64,000 bases of DNA, taken from assembly GCF_014805685.1 (NCBI RefSeq), contig NC_060885.1:31577132-31641131 (forward strand). Direction: 5' to 3'. Made by a program: the position numbers and the translations under genes. Numbering within the stretch: position 1 is the first letter of the stretch; each line of letters opens with the position of its first letter. Below are positions 49,060 to 61,615 of the stretch, piece after piece. Source of the stretch: Silurus meridionalis. Its lineage: Eukaryota > Chordata > Actinopteri > Siluriformes > Siluridae. The notes under the pieces are model-generated. The model was not told the DNA's origin and ran no database searches. It saw only the letters and a list, made by a program, of their open reading frames with translations.

Positions 49060-50442
49060 GAAACCACTTCTATGATATCAAGTGAGATGCTGTAACGCAA
49101 CAAGCAACTACAGCCTGATGTGTTCATTAGCAATGACTGATTAGCATTCCATACGAGGAAAGGCTTTCCTGTAGCTTTGCATTTTGCATACAGGCTCGAA
49201 ACTGTGGCCAAAAAATGAAAGCGAGTAGTGAATTACATTTTAATGTTTCGTTTTACACATTGTACATACTGTAAATTTGATATCCCACATTCTCTGCGTA
49301 GTGTCTTACACACATCCTGCACTAAATATAACCTCAAACATTTGTTTATTTATGTTTATTTATTTTTAGCATACTTGCTTACCAGCTTTGGCACAGTTTC
49401 ACTGCACCAGCCTTTATTTTTGTTTGCTGTATATTTATCCAGTTATGGATAAGTTACATGCTGTACATTGCATATTATCTGCATTTGTCCGTTTGCACAA
49501 TTGATACTATATGCACTTGGATAAATAGGTAGATGCTAAATTGCATTTTGTTGCAGTGTACCTGTACTATGCACTGAATGGAAATTTGTATTATTTAGTA
49601 GTGCAGTGTTGTACTGTTATAACCTGTGCAGGATAGATGGGTAGAAAAAAGGGAAAAAATTGGTTTTCATTTTGTATTTGAAAGGGAGCTTAAATATTAA
49701 ATAAAAAAAGAAAAAAAAAAAAAAGAAAAACTAAACAGGTTTTAAAAGAAATCCAAATGCATGAAAAAATGGGAAAATAAGTTTATTTTTAAGGATAAAA
49801 CTTAAATTATGCTCAGGAATAAACATGATAAAAATGAAGAGTACATTTTATTATACAAAAATCTAAATTTGTAATTATTTTTTAATCACATTTCTTTAAT
49901 CCAATTTAAATCAAAAATTTTAAACTTGTCTCTGACTATATACAGAACCAAAGTCATTTCAGAAGGGGGCAGTAGTGCACTCTCTCTCTTCCCCTTCTCC
50001 AACTCTCCTCACCCCCCTCTCTTTCTCTCATCCTTGCTCATATAAATGGGATTGTGCTCATGCCCTGTAGACATCTGCCTGCTTGAAAAGACAGTATAAA
50101 TAAAAAACAAACGCTAGCAAAACAGCACGTAACCGAATTTACGCTCAGGATATTTTGCCTTTTTTTTTTTTTCTCCAAGCATTTATGGCCTTTTCCTGCA
50201 TTAATCCACTAAAGCGTTGTTTCATTTTTCATCAAAAGCATTTTCATTCTATACAGATGAGCAGAGAGGCCCAGCTGAGGAAATGGAGAAGCAGAACAGG
50301 CTGAAGAGGGGAGCGGGGATGATTGGAAAAGAGGGAAGAAGTGGTTTGAGATTGAGCGAACGAGTAAAAATGAAGAGAGCGAGAGAGCACTCGAGTGTGA
50401 AGGCAATCGATTCCTCTCCTAGTGCCCCCAACACCCCCCCTT

Positions 50443-50473
<31 letters not shown>

Positions 50474-51140
50474 TGCACACGAGCTCTTGCTAAAAGTGAC
50501 AGAAAAATGGCATGAGAAATTCTGTTTAATCGCTTTAAAATTCACTCATGCTCTGGAACTCCTGGAAATGGTTATGAACAAAAAAATACAAAATTACAGC
50601 AACAGCTTCTGTACATTTAAATCTTACAGCTTATCTTTTTTAATTCTTATCGACTTTGTGTTCAACTTTAAGTAACCAAACTTCAAATGATTTAATTCTG
50701 GTGGTTGCCCAATTTTCTAAACCACCTCCATAACAAAACTCGTGTGTAATCAATTTCAATTGAAAAGATTTAGCTTGTGCTATTTATCCAGAAGGATACG
50801 GATTCATTGATGCATTGGAGTCTTTGTTTTTGGACTGAGATGATCAAAACGTGCAGGTGTCAATCTTTAGACCTGTCGCCTTCGTTTTTGTTTTGGCCCG
50901 TGCAAACGTGTGAAATATACTACAGAAAAGGTCAGCTGGTATCTGCTTCTTCACATTTTCACACCAGACCTGCAGTGTAGTGACCACCTGTATTTCCTTC
51001 AGAGCGTCGTGGGCTTGTATCTCAGAGCTGAAACTCTGGTTTGATGCAAGTCAGATCGTCGAAAAACCCAAGCGAAGTCGGGTCTTGTTTGGATTTGTTC
51101 CCCTTTGGGGAGACTTTTTACTTCACTACATTGTATAAAT
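49060..51140. other. Intergenic, no gene supported
   Basis: The stretch includes an LTR- or LINE-like AT-rich tail near 49370-49570, poly-A tracts at 49700-49730, and a CT-rich and GA-rich pair at 49980-50035 and 50265-50400 with a short (CA)n at 50447-50471. The 152-aa plus ORF at 50217-50675 crosses the CA repeat and has no domain. Confidence 0.45.
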
Positions 51141-51149
51141 CAAATTTTA

Positions 51150-51760
51150 CTTTTTACTCAACTTTTTTTGTAAAAATCAGTCGTTCCTTTTTTATTTAAC
51201 TGGATAAAAGCGTAACTGGGCAAACACGCAGCGAGTCACCAATCGGGGTCGAGGGCACACTCTGTTTTGACCGTTTTTTTTTCCACGGCTTGGTGTATCT
51301 ACTTATCACCGACATGCAGCTCAGTGTCTGTTCAACAGCAATCAGAACATTTTGAGAGGAATAAATGAAAAAATCTCGACTCAAATTCGCCACAACACCC
51401 GTGGCCTTATTTGAGTGATATCAGTGTTTGACTCATTTCATATCATGTGGAGCTGAGTCACATTAGAGTTTCACTTTTGAGTTGATTAAAGAGTGTGTGA
51501 TGAAAATGATAATAGGAACATTATAGCCATAATAATTCATAGTGCTTTGGATACTTAAGTAGATTTGAAGGCGAATATTTTTTAACTTTAAATCAAGTGA
51601 AGTTTAAGGGACCTACTTTTTACTCAACTACATGCTTTGTGTACTTCATCCACCACTGGTAAAGTGTAAAGATTACAGAACAACCTTGTCAGATTTCCAA
51701 TTCAGGTTCCATCATAATCATCATCTCGGTGTTCTTCAGTGTATTTAAATAAAAAATGAT
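51150..51760. repeat. Interspersed repeat shared with 58300-58860
   Basis: 'aacattttgagaggaataaatgaa' type text at 51343-51368 and 'ctcaactacatgctttgtgt' plus 'acaaccttgtcagatttcc' at 51625-51700 recur in the same order at 58508-58530 and 58690-58765. The phrase 'catccaccactgg' fits hAT-like elements of fish with CAGTGGTGG ends. Confidence 0.7.
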
Positions 51761-52189
51761 AACAGGAACATTATAGCCATAATAATTCATAGTATTTTGG
51801 ATTTTAGCAACAGTAACTTTTTCACTAAAGTTAAAAGGGAGCACTTTTATATTAACTTGAGTAAAATTCCACCACTCTACTTTGTGTACATGGTCCACCA
51901 CTGTCCTTCACAGTATTCGGTGTGTTGCTCATATTGATATCTAAGCTAGCTTATAATATTATATCTAGCAATCATTAAGTGAATAAAATGATGACACAAA
52001 CCAAGGCAGCTAAGATTAGCTCAATTTCGCAACAATTTAACAGTATGACTTTCAAATAGACAGAAGATATTTGCTCAAGTCCAAAATATTGCTCATCACA
52101 GATTTTGTTTAATCATTTTTTCCAATCACTCTGGAGTGGTTTTTAAAATTAATTTTTATACATAACACACATCGTTTCCAATAAACCAG

Positions 52190-52415
52190 ACGGCACGTAC
52201 GGTTTCCGCCTCACAGCTCCATTGTCCTCAGCACTGAGTTCGAGTTACTGGCTGTGTGGATTTTCACACGTTCTCCCTGAATCTGTGTGGGTTCCCTCTA
52301 GATTCACTGCTTTCCTCCCACTTCCCAAAAAACCCCAAAAAAGCATGCTAGGTGCTTTAACAACTCAACTTAACCCTGAGTGTGAATAAGCAAGTGAAGG
52401 TGTGTATAAATGGTG
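52190..52415 (+). mobile_element. tRNA-derived SINE-like element
   Basis: 'gtttccgcctcacagctcca', 'gagttcgagttactggctgt', 'cacacgttctccctgaatct' and 'gtgggttccctctagattca' form the familiar order of a vertebrate SINE class. The 5' tRNA part is decayed. Confidence 0.75.
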
Positions 52416-52419
52416 GCCA

Positions 52420-53595
52420 CAGATTTGAAACAGAAAGAGAGAGACGTGCAATGGAAAAGTTAAAAGGTATAATTAATAGTCATGAGACAAGAAAGAGAAG
52501 GTGAGCAAGTTATTATTAAGACTGTGCGTGCATTAGGAAGGAAAAGAAAAGAGATTACTATGAAGAAGGAAAAAAAAAAAGAGGGGACAGGGTTTACGAA
52601 TGAAGCAATTTAAACAACGTAACCACGGCACAAAGGAGATTCAGAAAGCGTGAAATTGTCCAAATTAACTTGTAGGCCGCAGAAAGTGGCTCGGTGTCAC
52701 ACAGCATGTTTTGGGGCAATATAGTCAACCAATTTGGTACGTTTCTTGTCAAAATGGCAGAAAATAATGATGTAGTCAAAGAAATTGATTAGAAAAACTT
52801 AACATATGTGAGCTGCTATATCATGAATTACATCATATTTTTTTTAAAAATCAATTGTTTATCACAAGGATGAGTTTAAACCTCATCAGCCAGCGACTGT
52901 TTTTACACTGTTTATTATCAAAGTATATTTGAAGCTACTTTTTTTTAATGTAATTGGATCGTTTTCTACTGCAAGAAAATCATCTCGATGTTTTAGGAAG
53001 CTGTTGGTGACAGGGGCTTGCACTTCATATCTTCCATGCTGTAGGACCTGAAACTGTGTGCTTGAAATATGCTATTCAAGCCTAATCAGGATTTTCCTGA
53101 ATTGATTGAAGTGGTTTGATTGGTTCTCCATTTGTTTAAATCATTAGTTTAATGTGCTGTTTTTGTGCAATTCATCTGTAATAGGAGAATATCTGAATAC
53201 TAATTATTTGACCTTAGTAAGAGTCACTACGGCACAATTTTAATCAACTGCTTCAAACCCCCGACACGGCCCACACAACAGGCTACTCTACAGAAATGTG
53301 GCCATTGATTTAAAACCATATACTGGGCCAAATTATATCCCTATAATATAAAATTCTATAAAACTCCATAAAGTTCTAGGCCAAAGGTTTTTCATTTTTT
53401 ACATCATAGTTCTGTTATGGGAGTTTATAACATTCAGTTTACAATCATGCAACTAAGCAAATAAGCTATTTTGCTTGAAAATATTCCAGTAGTTGGACCA
53501 TAAAGAATTTGTTCCTATGTTTTTTCACTGTTTTGATTGTTGGACCCATGTTTGCCATGAGAAATCTTCGAATTAAAAGTGACTTTTACCTCAGT
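52420..53595. other. Intergenic, no gene supported
   Basis: The stretch is AT-rich DNA without a recognised gene or repeat family. Short ORFs of about 60 aa are expected by chance. Confidence 0.4.
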
Positions 53596-53599
53596 AAAA

Positions 53600-53818
53600 A
53601 ACTCTTTTGGCTTCTTCCGTTAGGGGTCGCCACAGCGGACCATCCGCATGTTTAATTTGGCACATGTTTTTACGCTGGATGCCCTTCCTAACGCATTCCT
53701 CCCCATTTATCCGGGCTTGGGACCGGCACTAAGAGTGGCTGGGGTTGGTTACCTGACCGGGGATCGAACCCGGGCCGCAGCGGTGAGAGCGCCGCATCCT
53801 AACCACTAGACCACCAGA
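53600..53818 (-). mobile_element. tRNA-Glu-derived SINE with RTE-type tail
   Basis: On minus the head (53815-53745) reads TGGTGGTCTAGTGGTTAGGA, then CGGCGCTCTCACCGC and CCCGGGTTCGATCCCCGGTC, which is almost a tRNA-Glu gene with intact A and B boxes. The tail, 'cgctgtggcgacccctaacg' then 'gaagaagccaaaag', matches the 3' end of the RTE fragments at 25155 and 59320. This is a young-looking, nearly full-length SINE of about 215 bp. Confidence 0.85.
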
Positions 53819-53819
53819 C

Positions 53820-54965
53820 TTTTACCTCAGTAAATGTGTAAATCTAGTAAAATCTTTTGCTGATAAGATTAAAATGGGAATTCCATTCCCACTGTAAATG
53901 TATAAAGCTTAAAACTTTTGCTTTTGATGTCTTTCTGAGGAATTAAGATAAAATCTTTAACTGCTTGGGGGTTGAGTTTTATGCAAAGGAGAAGCATTAA
54001 TTTGTACTGTATGAGACCTGTCTGTGATGCAGTGCTCCGTTTCTGTATAATATTGACGGTTTCTATAGCTGTGTCATTATACAAATGGTATGAAGAGGAG
54101 GATTGATTCAGGTAGGACACTTCTGATGACCTAGCTGTAAAACAACAGTTTGGAGAACCACCACATATGGCTGGAAAAGTCAAAAGTTCCAGGACTTGTG
54201 TGTATAGTGTATTCCACTTCAATTTTTTTAAACAAAATTAAGTCTAAACTCAATAAAACATGAGTTTAAATAACATTTGGCCAGAATGTTAATGACGGGG
54301 TTGATTACCGTAGGTGTGTGTTTTGCTGCATTGAAAAATGCGTTTGACCAGCAAGCTGAAAACAATTCGTGCAGCACACAGTCTCACATCTGTAGCATGT
54401 CTGTTCATGAATACGAAGATGCAAATCACTGGAACGTCCAATTAGTCTCCTGGATTCACATTTTGTTTATCCCCAGTGAGACGTTTTGCCATTTCTCATT
54501 TAAAAAATGGAAATGCTTTTCCTAATATTACATTCAGTACACCAGCTTATACAACCTCTGACCTGAACTTGGTTTTGCACTTATTCTTTGACTTGGAAAT
54601 GTCACAAAAAAAAGAATTCACACACAAATATTCGCTAAGGTTACATGACATCTTGGCTGCTAACAAGGTTTCCTGACTCTCAAGGTTTTGTTTTTTTGTG
54701 CCGTCTGTCGTCGTTTGTCCTCGTGTTGTCAGCTTGCTCATTAGAAACCTTTTTTTTTTTCTCCCCTCAGTGAAAATGGCTTCGGCTGAGGAAAATGCAT
54801 CACAATTAAAAATGAACCGGACAAAATTTATTCTGCAAAGTGAATGTTAGTAGAAGTGGTTTTTTTTTTAATTTTTAAATTGTCTTTTTTTTTTTTAACG
54901 GAAGTAGCAGGCAATAGGAAAAGACTGCATGCACCAAATTCAAGACAAAAACACTACTCAGTCAT
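53820..54965. other. Intergenic, downstream of the unidentified gene
   Basis: No recognised gene. Several 65-117 aa ORFs overlap on both strands and carry no domain. Short poly-T runs lie at 54752-54762 and 54860-54898. Confidence 0.45.
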
Positions 54966-57900
54966 GGAAAGAACCTTTTTAAGCTTTATTTCATAGGTGT
55001 AAAGCAAAGCAAACATCGATTTATGAAGGCATTAAGTCATTTTGATATAATTATGGCACCACTTTAAGTAACTGATCAAACCAGTCAACAAAACAAATGA
55101 AATATAGATTGAATTTTGACCTTTAAACCCGAAGAAAAAAACAAAACGGCAAACTCAGTATCACTAAATCACTCAGCTTCTATCCGTAAAATATATATAT
55201 ATTTCATAGCTATTCCAAGCATCCGATTGACATGTTGCCACCATTTTTGTGATCATGTAATATCTGTTCTACCAAATAAGGCTAATTTTGATTTATATTT
55301 AATAGAAATTTGCAAAATAAAAAAAAATATCATTGAAAATGGAAAGAAAGAAAAAAGCCACAATGCATGCATTAGGGTCAAAACGGCGAAAATGTTAACA
55401 AAAATCGATGTGAGGCATCAGTGAGCAAGAAAGAACTCTTAAGAAACGTGAACGTCAGAGAGGTTTTTCTAGTGTTGTTTTTTTAACACAAAGCAGTAAA
55501 AAACAGAAAACGTGGACCTCTCTAAAAGACGATGTGTAGTGCTGCATTACTCTATGATCCCAAAACGTTAATGACACAGTAAAGAAGAAACGCAAAAATA
55601 TGCTCCGTATGTTTATTTTCGATTAAACTACCTTGGTTGGACTGTGCAAGTGTGTATTTATCTATATATTTATATATATAACAGGAAAACCTGTAATCCT
55701 CCTTTCCACATCCAAACTAAACTATCCACATATAGAATATATCTTTTTAAAATCTATATCGTTTTGTGTACTTTCTAAATGTATTCATTGTATTTATTTT
55801 TTTTTAATTGATTTATAGTTCATATATTTCTTTGATGTGAATTGCATGTGGAATCCAAGCACTAAAATACATCAGATATTTTCCTGTTTCTCTAAGAACC
55901 TTCTGCATTAGTGCCAAGTGTTTCAGTTCAACACCGGCTTGCATATTCATACATATGGCCATATGCGGACACGGACATTCGTACAGACACGTCACTTTTA
56001 GAAAAAATCCGAACGGACTCGAAATCGATGTGAAGGCGCCGGGTTACAGCAGACCTTGTGCAAAGCATTAGTCAATGAGAATATAGTCTTTTAGAAGCAA
56101 AAATGTAAAACAAGTCTAACCCAGAGCACTAACTTTTCTTTATTTCTTTTTTTTTTATAATTTATTAACCTGTTCAGATCCAACACCAGGAATCTGGAGA
56201 CTGGAAATGATCAAGCAGCAATGCGATAGGTAAAGCATCACCCCATGACCCTTTTAAATTCTGATATGTTCACGTGTGCCTCTCTCGAAATTTCTTGTCG
56301 CAGTAAATTCCCAAACTGAAGAAGGAAAAGAAAGGAAAGGAAGAAAAAGGATAGGGAAGAAGAAGGAGGATGGTGGTGGACAGATCCTCTCCCTGGGTTT
56401 TTTTTTTTTTTCGTTTTTTTTTTCGTCTATGTTCACCTTCGCACAGTTTGCCGGTGCGTGTAACTACGAGGCTGATTGTCTTCTCACTCCTTACTCGGCT
56501 CACCCTTATCACTGGAGGATCCATCTGAAATAACAGAACGCAATGAAAAGCAGAAAACGGGTCAGTGGAAACGAGCAGTGCACTGGAAGGGATGATTGAA
56601 TTAGCACAATAAATAGAAGAATACAACAGAAGAACAGCAACATTGGAACAATTCAACTTCATCACTTAATCCTGGATTTATATAGTTATTCATTAAAAAG
56701 CACATCATTTACTATGTATAATGAAAATAAGGCAATTAAGTGTTAAGAAGCTGAGATTTCTAATGGCTTGGATTTATTTTACTAGTTGACGTTAAATTGA
56801 TGTGTCAAGCCCAATCGTTTGATTCTTAGACCCCTATTAGCTATAGCTTCTTCTGTGAAGGAAAGGCATCAAAGGCATCAATGCTATTGTAAGGTATCAA
56901 TATTATTTATAGGATTTGACACACTTTTATCCAGAGCGACTTACAACTGAACAGGTGAGGGTTGAAGGTCTTCCTCAAGGGCCGGTGGTGGGAATTGAAC
57001 TAGTGACATTCCGATCCAAAGTCCAATGTCTTATCCAGTGAGCTACTGTATTATATATTGATGGCATTTGGCACAACGGAGCATCTATAGGGGTTAACAG
57101 CTTTGCTCAGGGGCCTAGCATGGTGTGAATGGGATTGGTGTGGTGGTACATGGAAGAGACTTGGGTAGTAATATAAAATATTTCTTAGAGATGATATACT
57201 TCTTGAATCTGCCTTTGGACATCGCCTTAACACATCTTAGACATCTTAGAAACTGTTCACCAGGTCTTCAGAAGTTTCAACATCAGGATATGTTTGGCTT
57301 TTGATATACAGGTCACTTTATTTGAACTTTTAGATATGAAAGGAATATACACATCAAGGTAAAATTTCACCCGCTCACTGCTGGAAGTGCTGACAATTTG
57401 TGTGTTTTTCTAACAGGGACTTTAGGTGGAAGTTAAGGGAGCATTTCTTAGGACCTTTCAGGAATTTGGTTCCTATTTGGTAGTGTGTGAAAATTAAGTA
57501 TGTCTAGTTTTTGATTAAATGTCTAAAAATTTTTGTACCTACAAAAATGCGTTTAAGGTTTTAAGACATGAAAGTCTGATCAGAAGGTTGCGAGTTGAAA
57601 TACCGCAACCACCAAATGCGCTGCTGGACACTTCAGCAAGGCCCTTAAATGTTTGTGACAAATTAGATAAAAGCCCAGCTACCAAAATGCTCGTCTTTTC
57701 CATTATTTTTGAGAAAGTAACAGGCAGTCAGCTTTGAAATAAATCAAGTAGACTACGCTGGATTTTTTCCCAGCAATTGAACTCAAATTATTTACTGTAT
57801 ATTGGCAACTTGACTTCACAATACATGCAACTTAAATGTCTATAACAAGATAAATGTTGGATGTGGTGCTATATTTTCAGTAGCTAGCAACAACAGCTAA

Positions 57901-60900
57901 GAAAAAGATCTAAATGTTGATATTCCCAAATTTTTCTTTTCTTGTTTTCTGTTATCATGTTAAAGCTTTAGGGCCCAGCTTCAGAGTAGTGTGTGTTCAC
58001 TTGCCTATAAAAAAAAAGGACTGAATTGTGGTTCATTTTGTGTAACTAAATAAAAGAGTGCGGATTATGTAAGTTATTTTAAAGTGTCACTTATACAGTC
58101 ATCAGTAAAGACATGTTTTAAAACTTCAGGGTTGAGGGCTCTATTTTTTGGCAATAAAAATCGAGAGGACTGTGAGGAAACTGATATATCCTGAGTGTTA
58201 ACAACAAGTAGCTTGTTTCATCAAAATTCTACACCAGCCATAATCCAAACTATAAATGCACCTAAAGATTGAAATGCCATTTCTATAAATATTGAATGGT
58301 AGAAGAAAAATCAGTCGTCCCTTTTTACTAATAAATGGATAAAAACATAACCGGTCAAGCACGGATTGAAACTAATCAATAGGGGTGGCGTTGGTTCATT
58401 GCGTGGTTCCCCCAGGGCGTCATTCAAGATAGAACCCCCAGTGCTGGTTGGTGGTATCTATATAGCAAGAACATACCGTTCAGCGTCGGTTTAACAGCAA
58501 GCAGAACATTTTGAGAGGAATAAATGAAGAAACTCCAGAATCGAACACCACGTGGCCTCATTTGTGCAATTCTTTTGAAGTCATGATCCTTGTATTAGAT
58601 ATTAATTCAGTGTTTGACTCGTATCATTCTATTGATAGATTGGTGTGTTAAGAGTCTTTTCACATAAATACCTACAGTATCTCTACATTGTACTCAACTA
58701 CATGCTTTGTGTGCTTCGTCCACCACTGGTAAAGTTTATAGAACAACCTTGTCAGATTTCCTATTCAGGTTCTATCATCATATCAGCTTCTTCTCATGGT
58801 GTTCCTATAATTCTTTGATTTCTTCAGCGTATTTAAATGAGGATGTAAAAAAGGTCTAGTCCTATAAGGCCAGCCCTTTTCTACCCCTGTGAAAAAAATT
58901 ACAGGCTTTCATAAAAAAACTGAATTGAATCAGACGCAGTAGAATTGGCAATGTGCTAAATTGGCCCTGAGGGACTAGATTTGCTCAGCTCTGTCCTAAT
59001 CTAATCACCGGTGCTCCCATCCTTTGAGCAAAGCTTCCGAATGAAAGGCACACAGTTTGAATGTAATATTTTCTGGAAGGCAAACATTTAAGCACAGTCC
59101 AAGGCCCAGATTATAATTATTCGCTTCTATCTGGCCCTCATAAGGAAACCACAGTAATTACATCAACGCGGGACCTGAAAGCAACAGCTCCAAAGTTTTG
59201 AACACTTTTCTCTAAAGTTTTAACCTGGTCATATTATTTTCTGTTTAAATATGTTATGTATGCACTCTGATTAATTTTCATTTAATTCTATATAACTTTT
59301 ATTAGTTAAGCTCACACATTAGTCTTCTACTTCTTTCTGCTGCTTCCATTAGGGGGCGCCACAGCAGATCATCCGTATCCAAACTACTGTCCTCTACCGC
59401 TGCCTCTTTCAAACCAACTTACCCCATGTCCCTCCTTTGCACATGTCCAAACTCTCAATCTGGCTTCTCTCACTTTGTCCCCAAAAAGGTCCTACATGCG
59501 CTGTCCCTCTAATAAACCCGTTTCTAATCCTGTCCATCGTCGTCACCCCCAACGAAAACCTCATCATCTTCAGCTCTGCTCCCTCCAGCTCCACCTCCTG
59601 TCTTTTACTCAATGCCACTGTCTCTAAACCATACAACATCTCAGGTCTCACCACAGTCCTATAAACTTTCCCTTTCACTCTCGCAGATACTCTTCTATCA
59701 CAAATCAGTTAAGCTCACACATAGTAGTGATTTAATATTGATACTGCACAAATCAGTATTGAGACCTAACTACAGAATTAATCACTTTATGAGTAAATGG
59801 AACAGGGACATCGAGTGTTTGATGAACTGGGCTTTTGTATGCTGTCATCACCTTACATTCACACATTCACTCTGGTTTGTTGACGGTGGTGTGGTGGGTC
59901 GTCTCTTATCCCAGAGATCCCTCATCCCTCATACAACCCTCATCCCTCATCCCTCATACAACATCTCAGGTCTCACCACAGTCCTATAAACTTTCCCTTT
60001 CACTCTCGCAGATACTCTTCTATCACAAATCCAGTTAAGCTCACACATAGTAGTGATTTAATATTGATACTGCACAAATCAGTATTGAGACTTAACTACA
60101 GAATTAATCACTTTATGAGTAAAAAGCTTAAGGAGTTCAAAGCAATTCTGATCTTTCTTCGAATCTCATTTTATGCACGTTATCGGTTTGATGTATAATT
60201 GATGTAACTGCACTTTGCTCAGCTGGAATTTGTTTTTGGGCAGTAAATGCATAAAATATCTAATGCAAATGTATCCAATGTTTAAAAACATACATATGAC
60301 TATATATTATATGATTTTACCAGTAATATTGATCATTAATCTTTCCTGAAAATGTTTTTTCCCTCCATGGATGACAGAAGAGATTTTAAATGGACACATC
60401 GCACAACACTGGATTTATTTATAGAAAAAAAAAAAAGAATAACTAAAGTGACTGGTTAAAAATAATCAGTTTATGATGCAAAACATCACAATTTCGAATA
60501 GAATGAATAAAACTGAGCATTTCACCCACACTCAAATTCTCCTAGTTTTAAATATCATAATAATAAGAGTAATAAAATAGGCTGGATTTACTGCTGTTTT
60601 CCAAACTGGAGAATAACCATCAATGACTGTTCAATTAAATTATATTTATTCTCTGTGTCTTCGCTTCATGATTTTATTTGAGAAGCCCATCTTTGTGGCT
60701 GTCTCGGAGGCACAAATCTAGACTTGTATCGTTCCAGGAAGGTAAATGAAGTATCCAGGAAATGAACCTATGCAGCTGCAAAGCCCTGATTCACAATGAA
60801 GCTACATAGTCTGCAATCTGAGAGATTTTACCTTTGGATTGACTGATGTCTGTTTGAGTTGCTTGGTTTGTTTCTGCAGGGCTTTTATCCTGATGTTTCA

Positions 60901-61466
60901 CTTCACCTAAAGAAATATAGAGAGATAGAGGGAAAAAAAAACAAGAAGAAAGTTACTACTGCACTATTCGCCCTGAAGTTAAAAGTTAGAAAATAACTAG
61001 GTGGCCACTTATGCTGTCAATCAAGATTTTGCACTTAGAATAACACACACGAAGATGCCAGTGGCTGTGCCTGGAGCGGAAAAAACAACACCGAACTCTA
61101 GCCTTCACTTTTATTCTGACACACACCTATAACAATAGAACATCGCCCAACCTCTTACTTTCAACAACTTGCTGTACACTCTCTCAAGAATAAACAAAAT
61201 TAATGTACATTTTCAGGCTCATATATTATTTTGGATTATTATTCCACTTTAAGAAAACAGTCCAGATTACAAAAAGATCCTTCGGCACCCTTAAAAAAAC
61301 TCCGAGTGTTAAGATTTAACAAAACAAAAAAGGGTAATAAACGTTTTTGCGCTCGTAACGTTCATTCAGGCAGCCTCAGGTTTATATATTATAGAGTACA
61401 CACACACTTTGTTTTTACCTTCAGACTTGGTAATATCTCTGGTTGTGTTCTCCTCAGTTGCTGCAC
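54966..61466 (-). CDS. 3' end of an unidentified gene (three coding exons and a long 3'UTR)
   Basis: Three exons on minus fit together: 61466-61419 (48 nt), 60906-60832 (75 nt) and 56524-56484 (41 nt up to TGA). Each is bounded by AG and GT, and every junction is phase 1, so the joined reading stays open and ends SSSDKGEPSKE. The last about 55 residues are hydrophilic and rich in Ser, Glu, Lys, Thr and Asn (TEENTRDITKSE; DKSPAETNQATQTDISQS), with no hydrophobic core, so they are probably disordered. A 3'UTR of about 1.5 kb would end just past the AATAAA hexamer at 54990-54985. The 5' part lies beyond the window or in exons that I did not recognise. I do not know the family. HMGN-like or other small acidic proteins are only guesses. 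Confidence 0.55.
56915..57130 (-). mobile_element. tRNA-derived SINE plus a second partial copy
   Basis: 'cacttttatccagagcgact', 'agggttgaaggtcttcctca', 'gtgggaattgaactagtgac' and 'cttatccagtgagctact' run in the order of the fish SINE with a reversed tRNA-like head. A shorter second copy begins near 57060 ('atggcatttggcaca'). Confidence 0.7.
57555..57690 (+). mobile_element. tRNA-derived SINE (plus orientation)
   Basis: 'tctgatcagaaggttgcgag' (B box), 'cacttcagcaaggcccttaa' and 'agataaaagcccagctacca' form the plus-strand version of the same SINE class as at 56915. Confidence 0.65.
57700..58290. other. Intron of the unidentified gene, no feature recognised
   Basis: AT-rich DNA between a SINE and the repeat at 58300. 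No exon was seen. Confidence 0.4.
58300..58860. repeat. Interspersed repeat shared with 51150-51760
   Basis: This is a second copy of the block at 51150, in the same orientation, with 'cagaacattttgagaggaat' and 'cttcgtccaccactggtaaa' in common and several small indels. Confidence 0.7.
59320..59715 (-). mobile_element. RTE-type LINE 3' fragment
   Basis: The minus ORF 59678-59409 contains KVYRTVVRPEMLYGLET and SLGVTTMDRIRNGFIRGT, typical of the C-terminal half of RTE/BovB-like proteins. The tail 'tctgctgtggcgccccctaa' is present (minus). The element is 5' truncated and lies within an intron of the unidentified gene. Confidence 0.85.
59631..60123. repeat. Local duplication of RTE and flanking sequence
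   Basis: Segment 59631-59797 recurs almost exactly at 59956-60123 (offset 325-326). It covers the RTE piece 'catctcaggtctcaccacag' and adjacent non-RTE DNA up to 'aatcactttatgagtaaa'. Because the junction with flanking DNA is included, this is a duplication after insertion and not a second transposition. A small 'tccctcatcc' array (about 59920-59958) lies between. Confidence 0.9.
60130..60830. other. Intron of the unidentified gene, no feature recognised
   Basis: Only AT-rich unassigned DNA, directly upstream of the 75-nt exon on plus coordinates. Confidence 0.4.
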
Positions 61467-61559
61467 CTAGAGCACAATAATACCAGATTTTAGGGTGTAT
61501 TCATGAATTGGGTTAAGTTTGGTTTGAAAGAGGCAGATGTAGAGGACAGGGGGGGAAAT

Positions 61560-61615
61560 GGAGACGGATGACCCGCTGTGGCGACCCCTAATGGGAGAAG
61601 CCGAAAGATGATGAT
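61560..61615 (+). mobile_element. RTE/SINE 3'-tail fragment
   Basis: 'gacccgctgtggcgacccct' followed by 'aatgggagaagccgaaag' and a short 'atgatg' tail is the shared 3' end of the local SINE and RTE elements, in plus orientation. Confidence 0.8.

Noticed and set aside
50217..50675. 152-aa plus ORF
   Set aside because: It is low complexity, crosses a CA repeat and has no domain.
56254..56665. 131-aa minus ORF over the last exon of the unidentified gene
   Set aside because: It is in a different frame; the phase-1 splice from 60832 predicts the frame ending at 56484.
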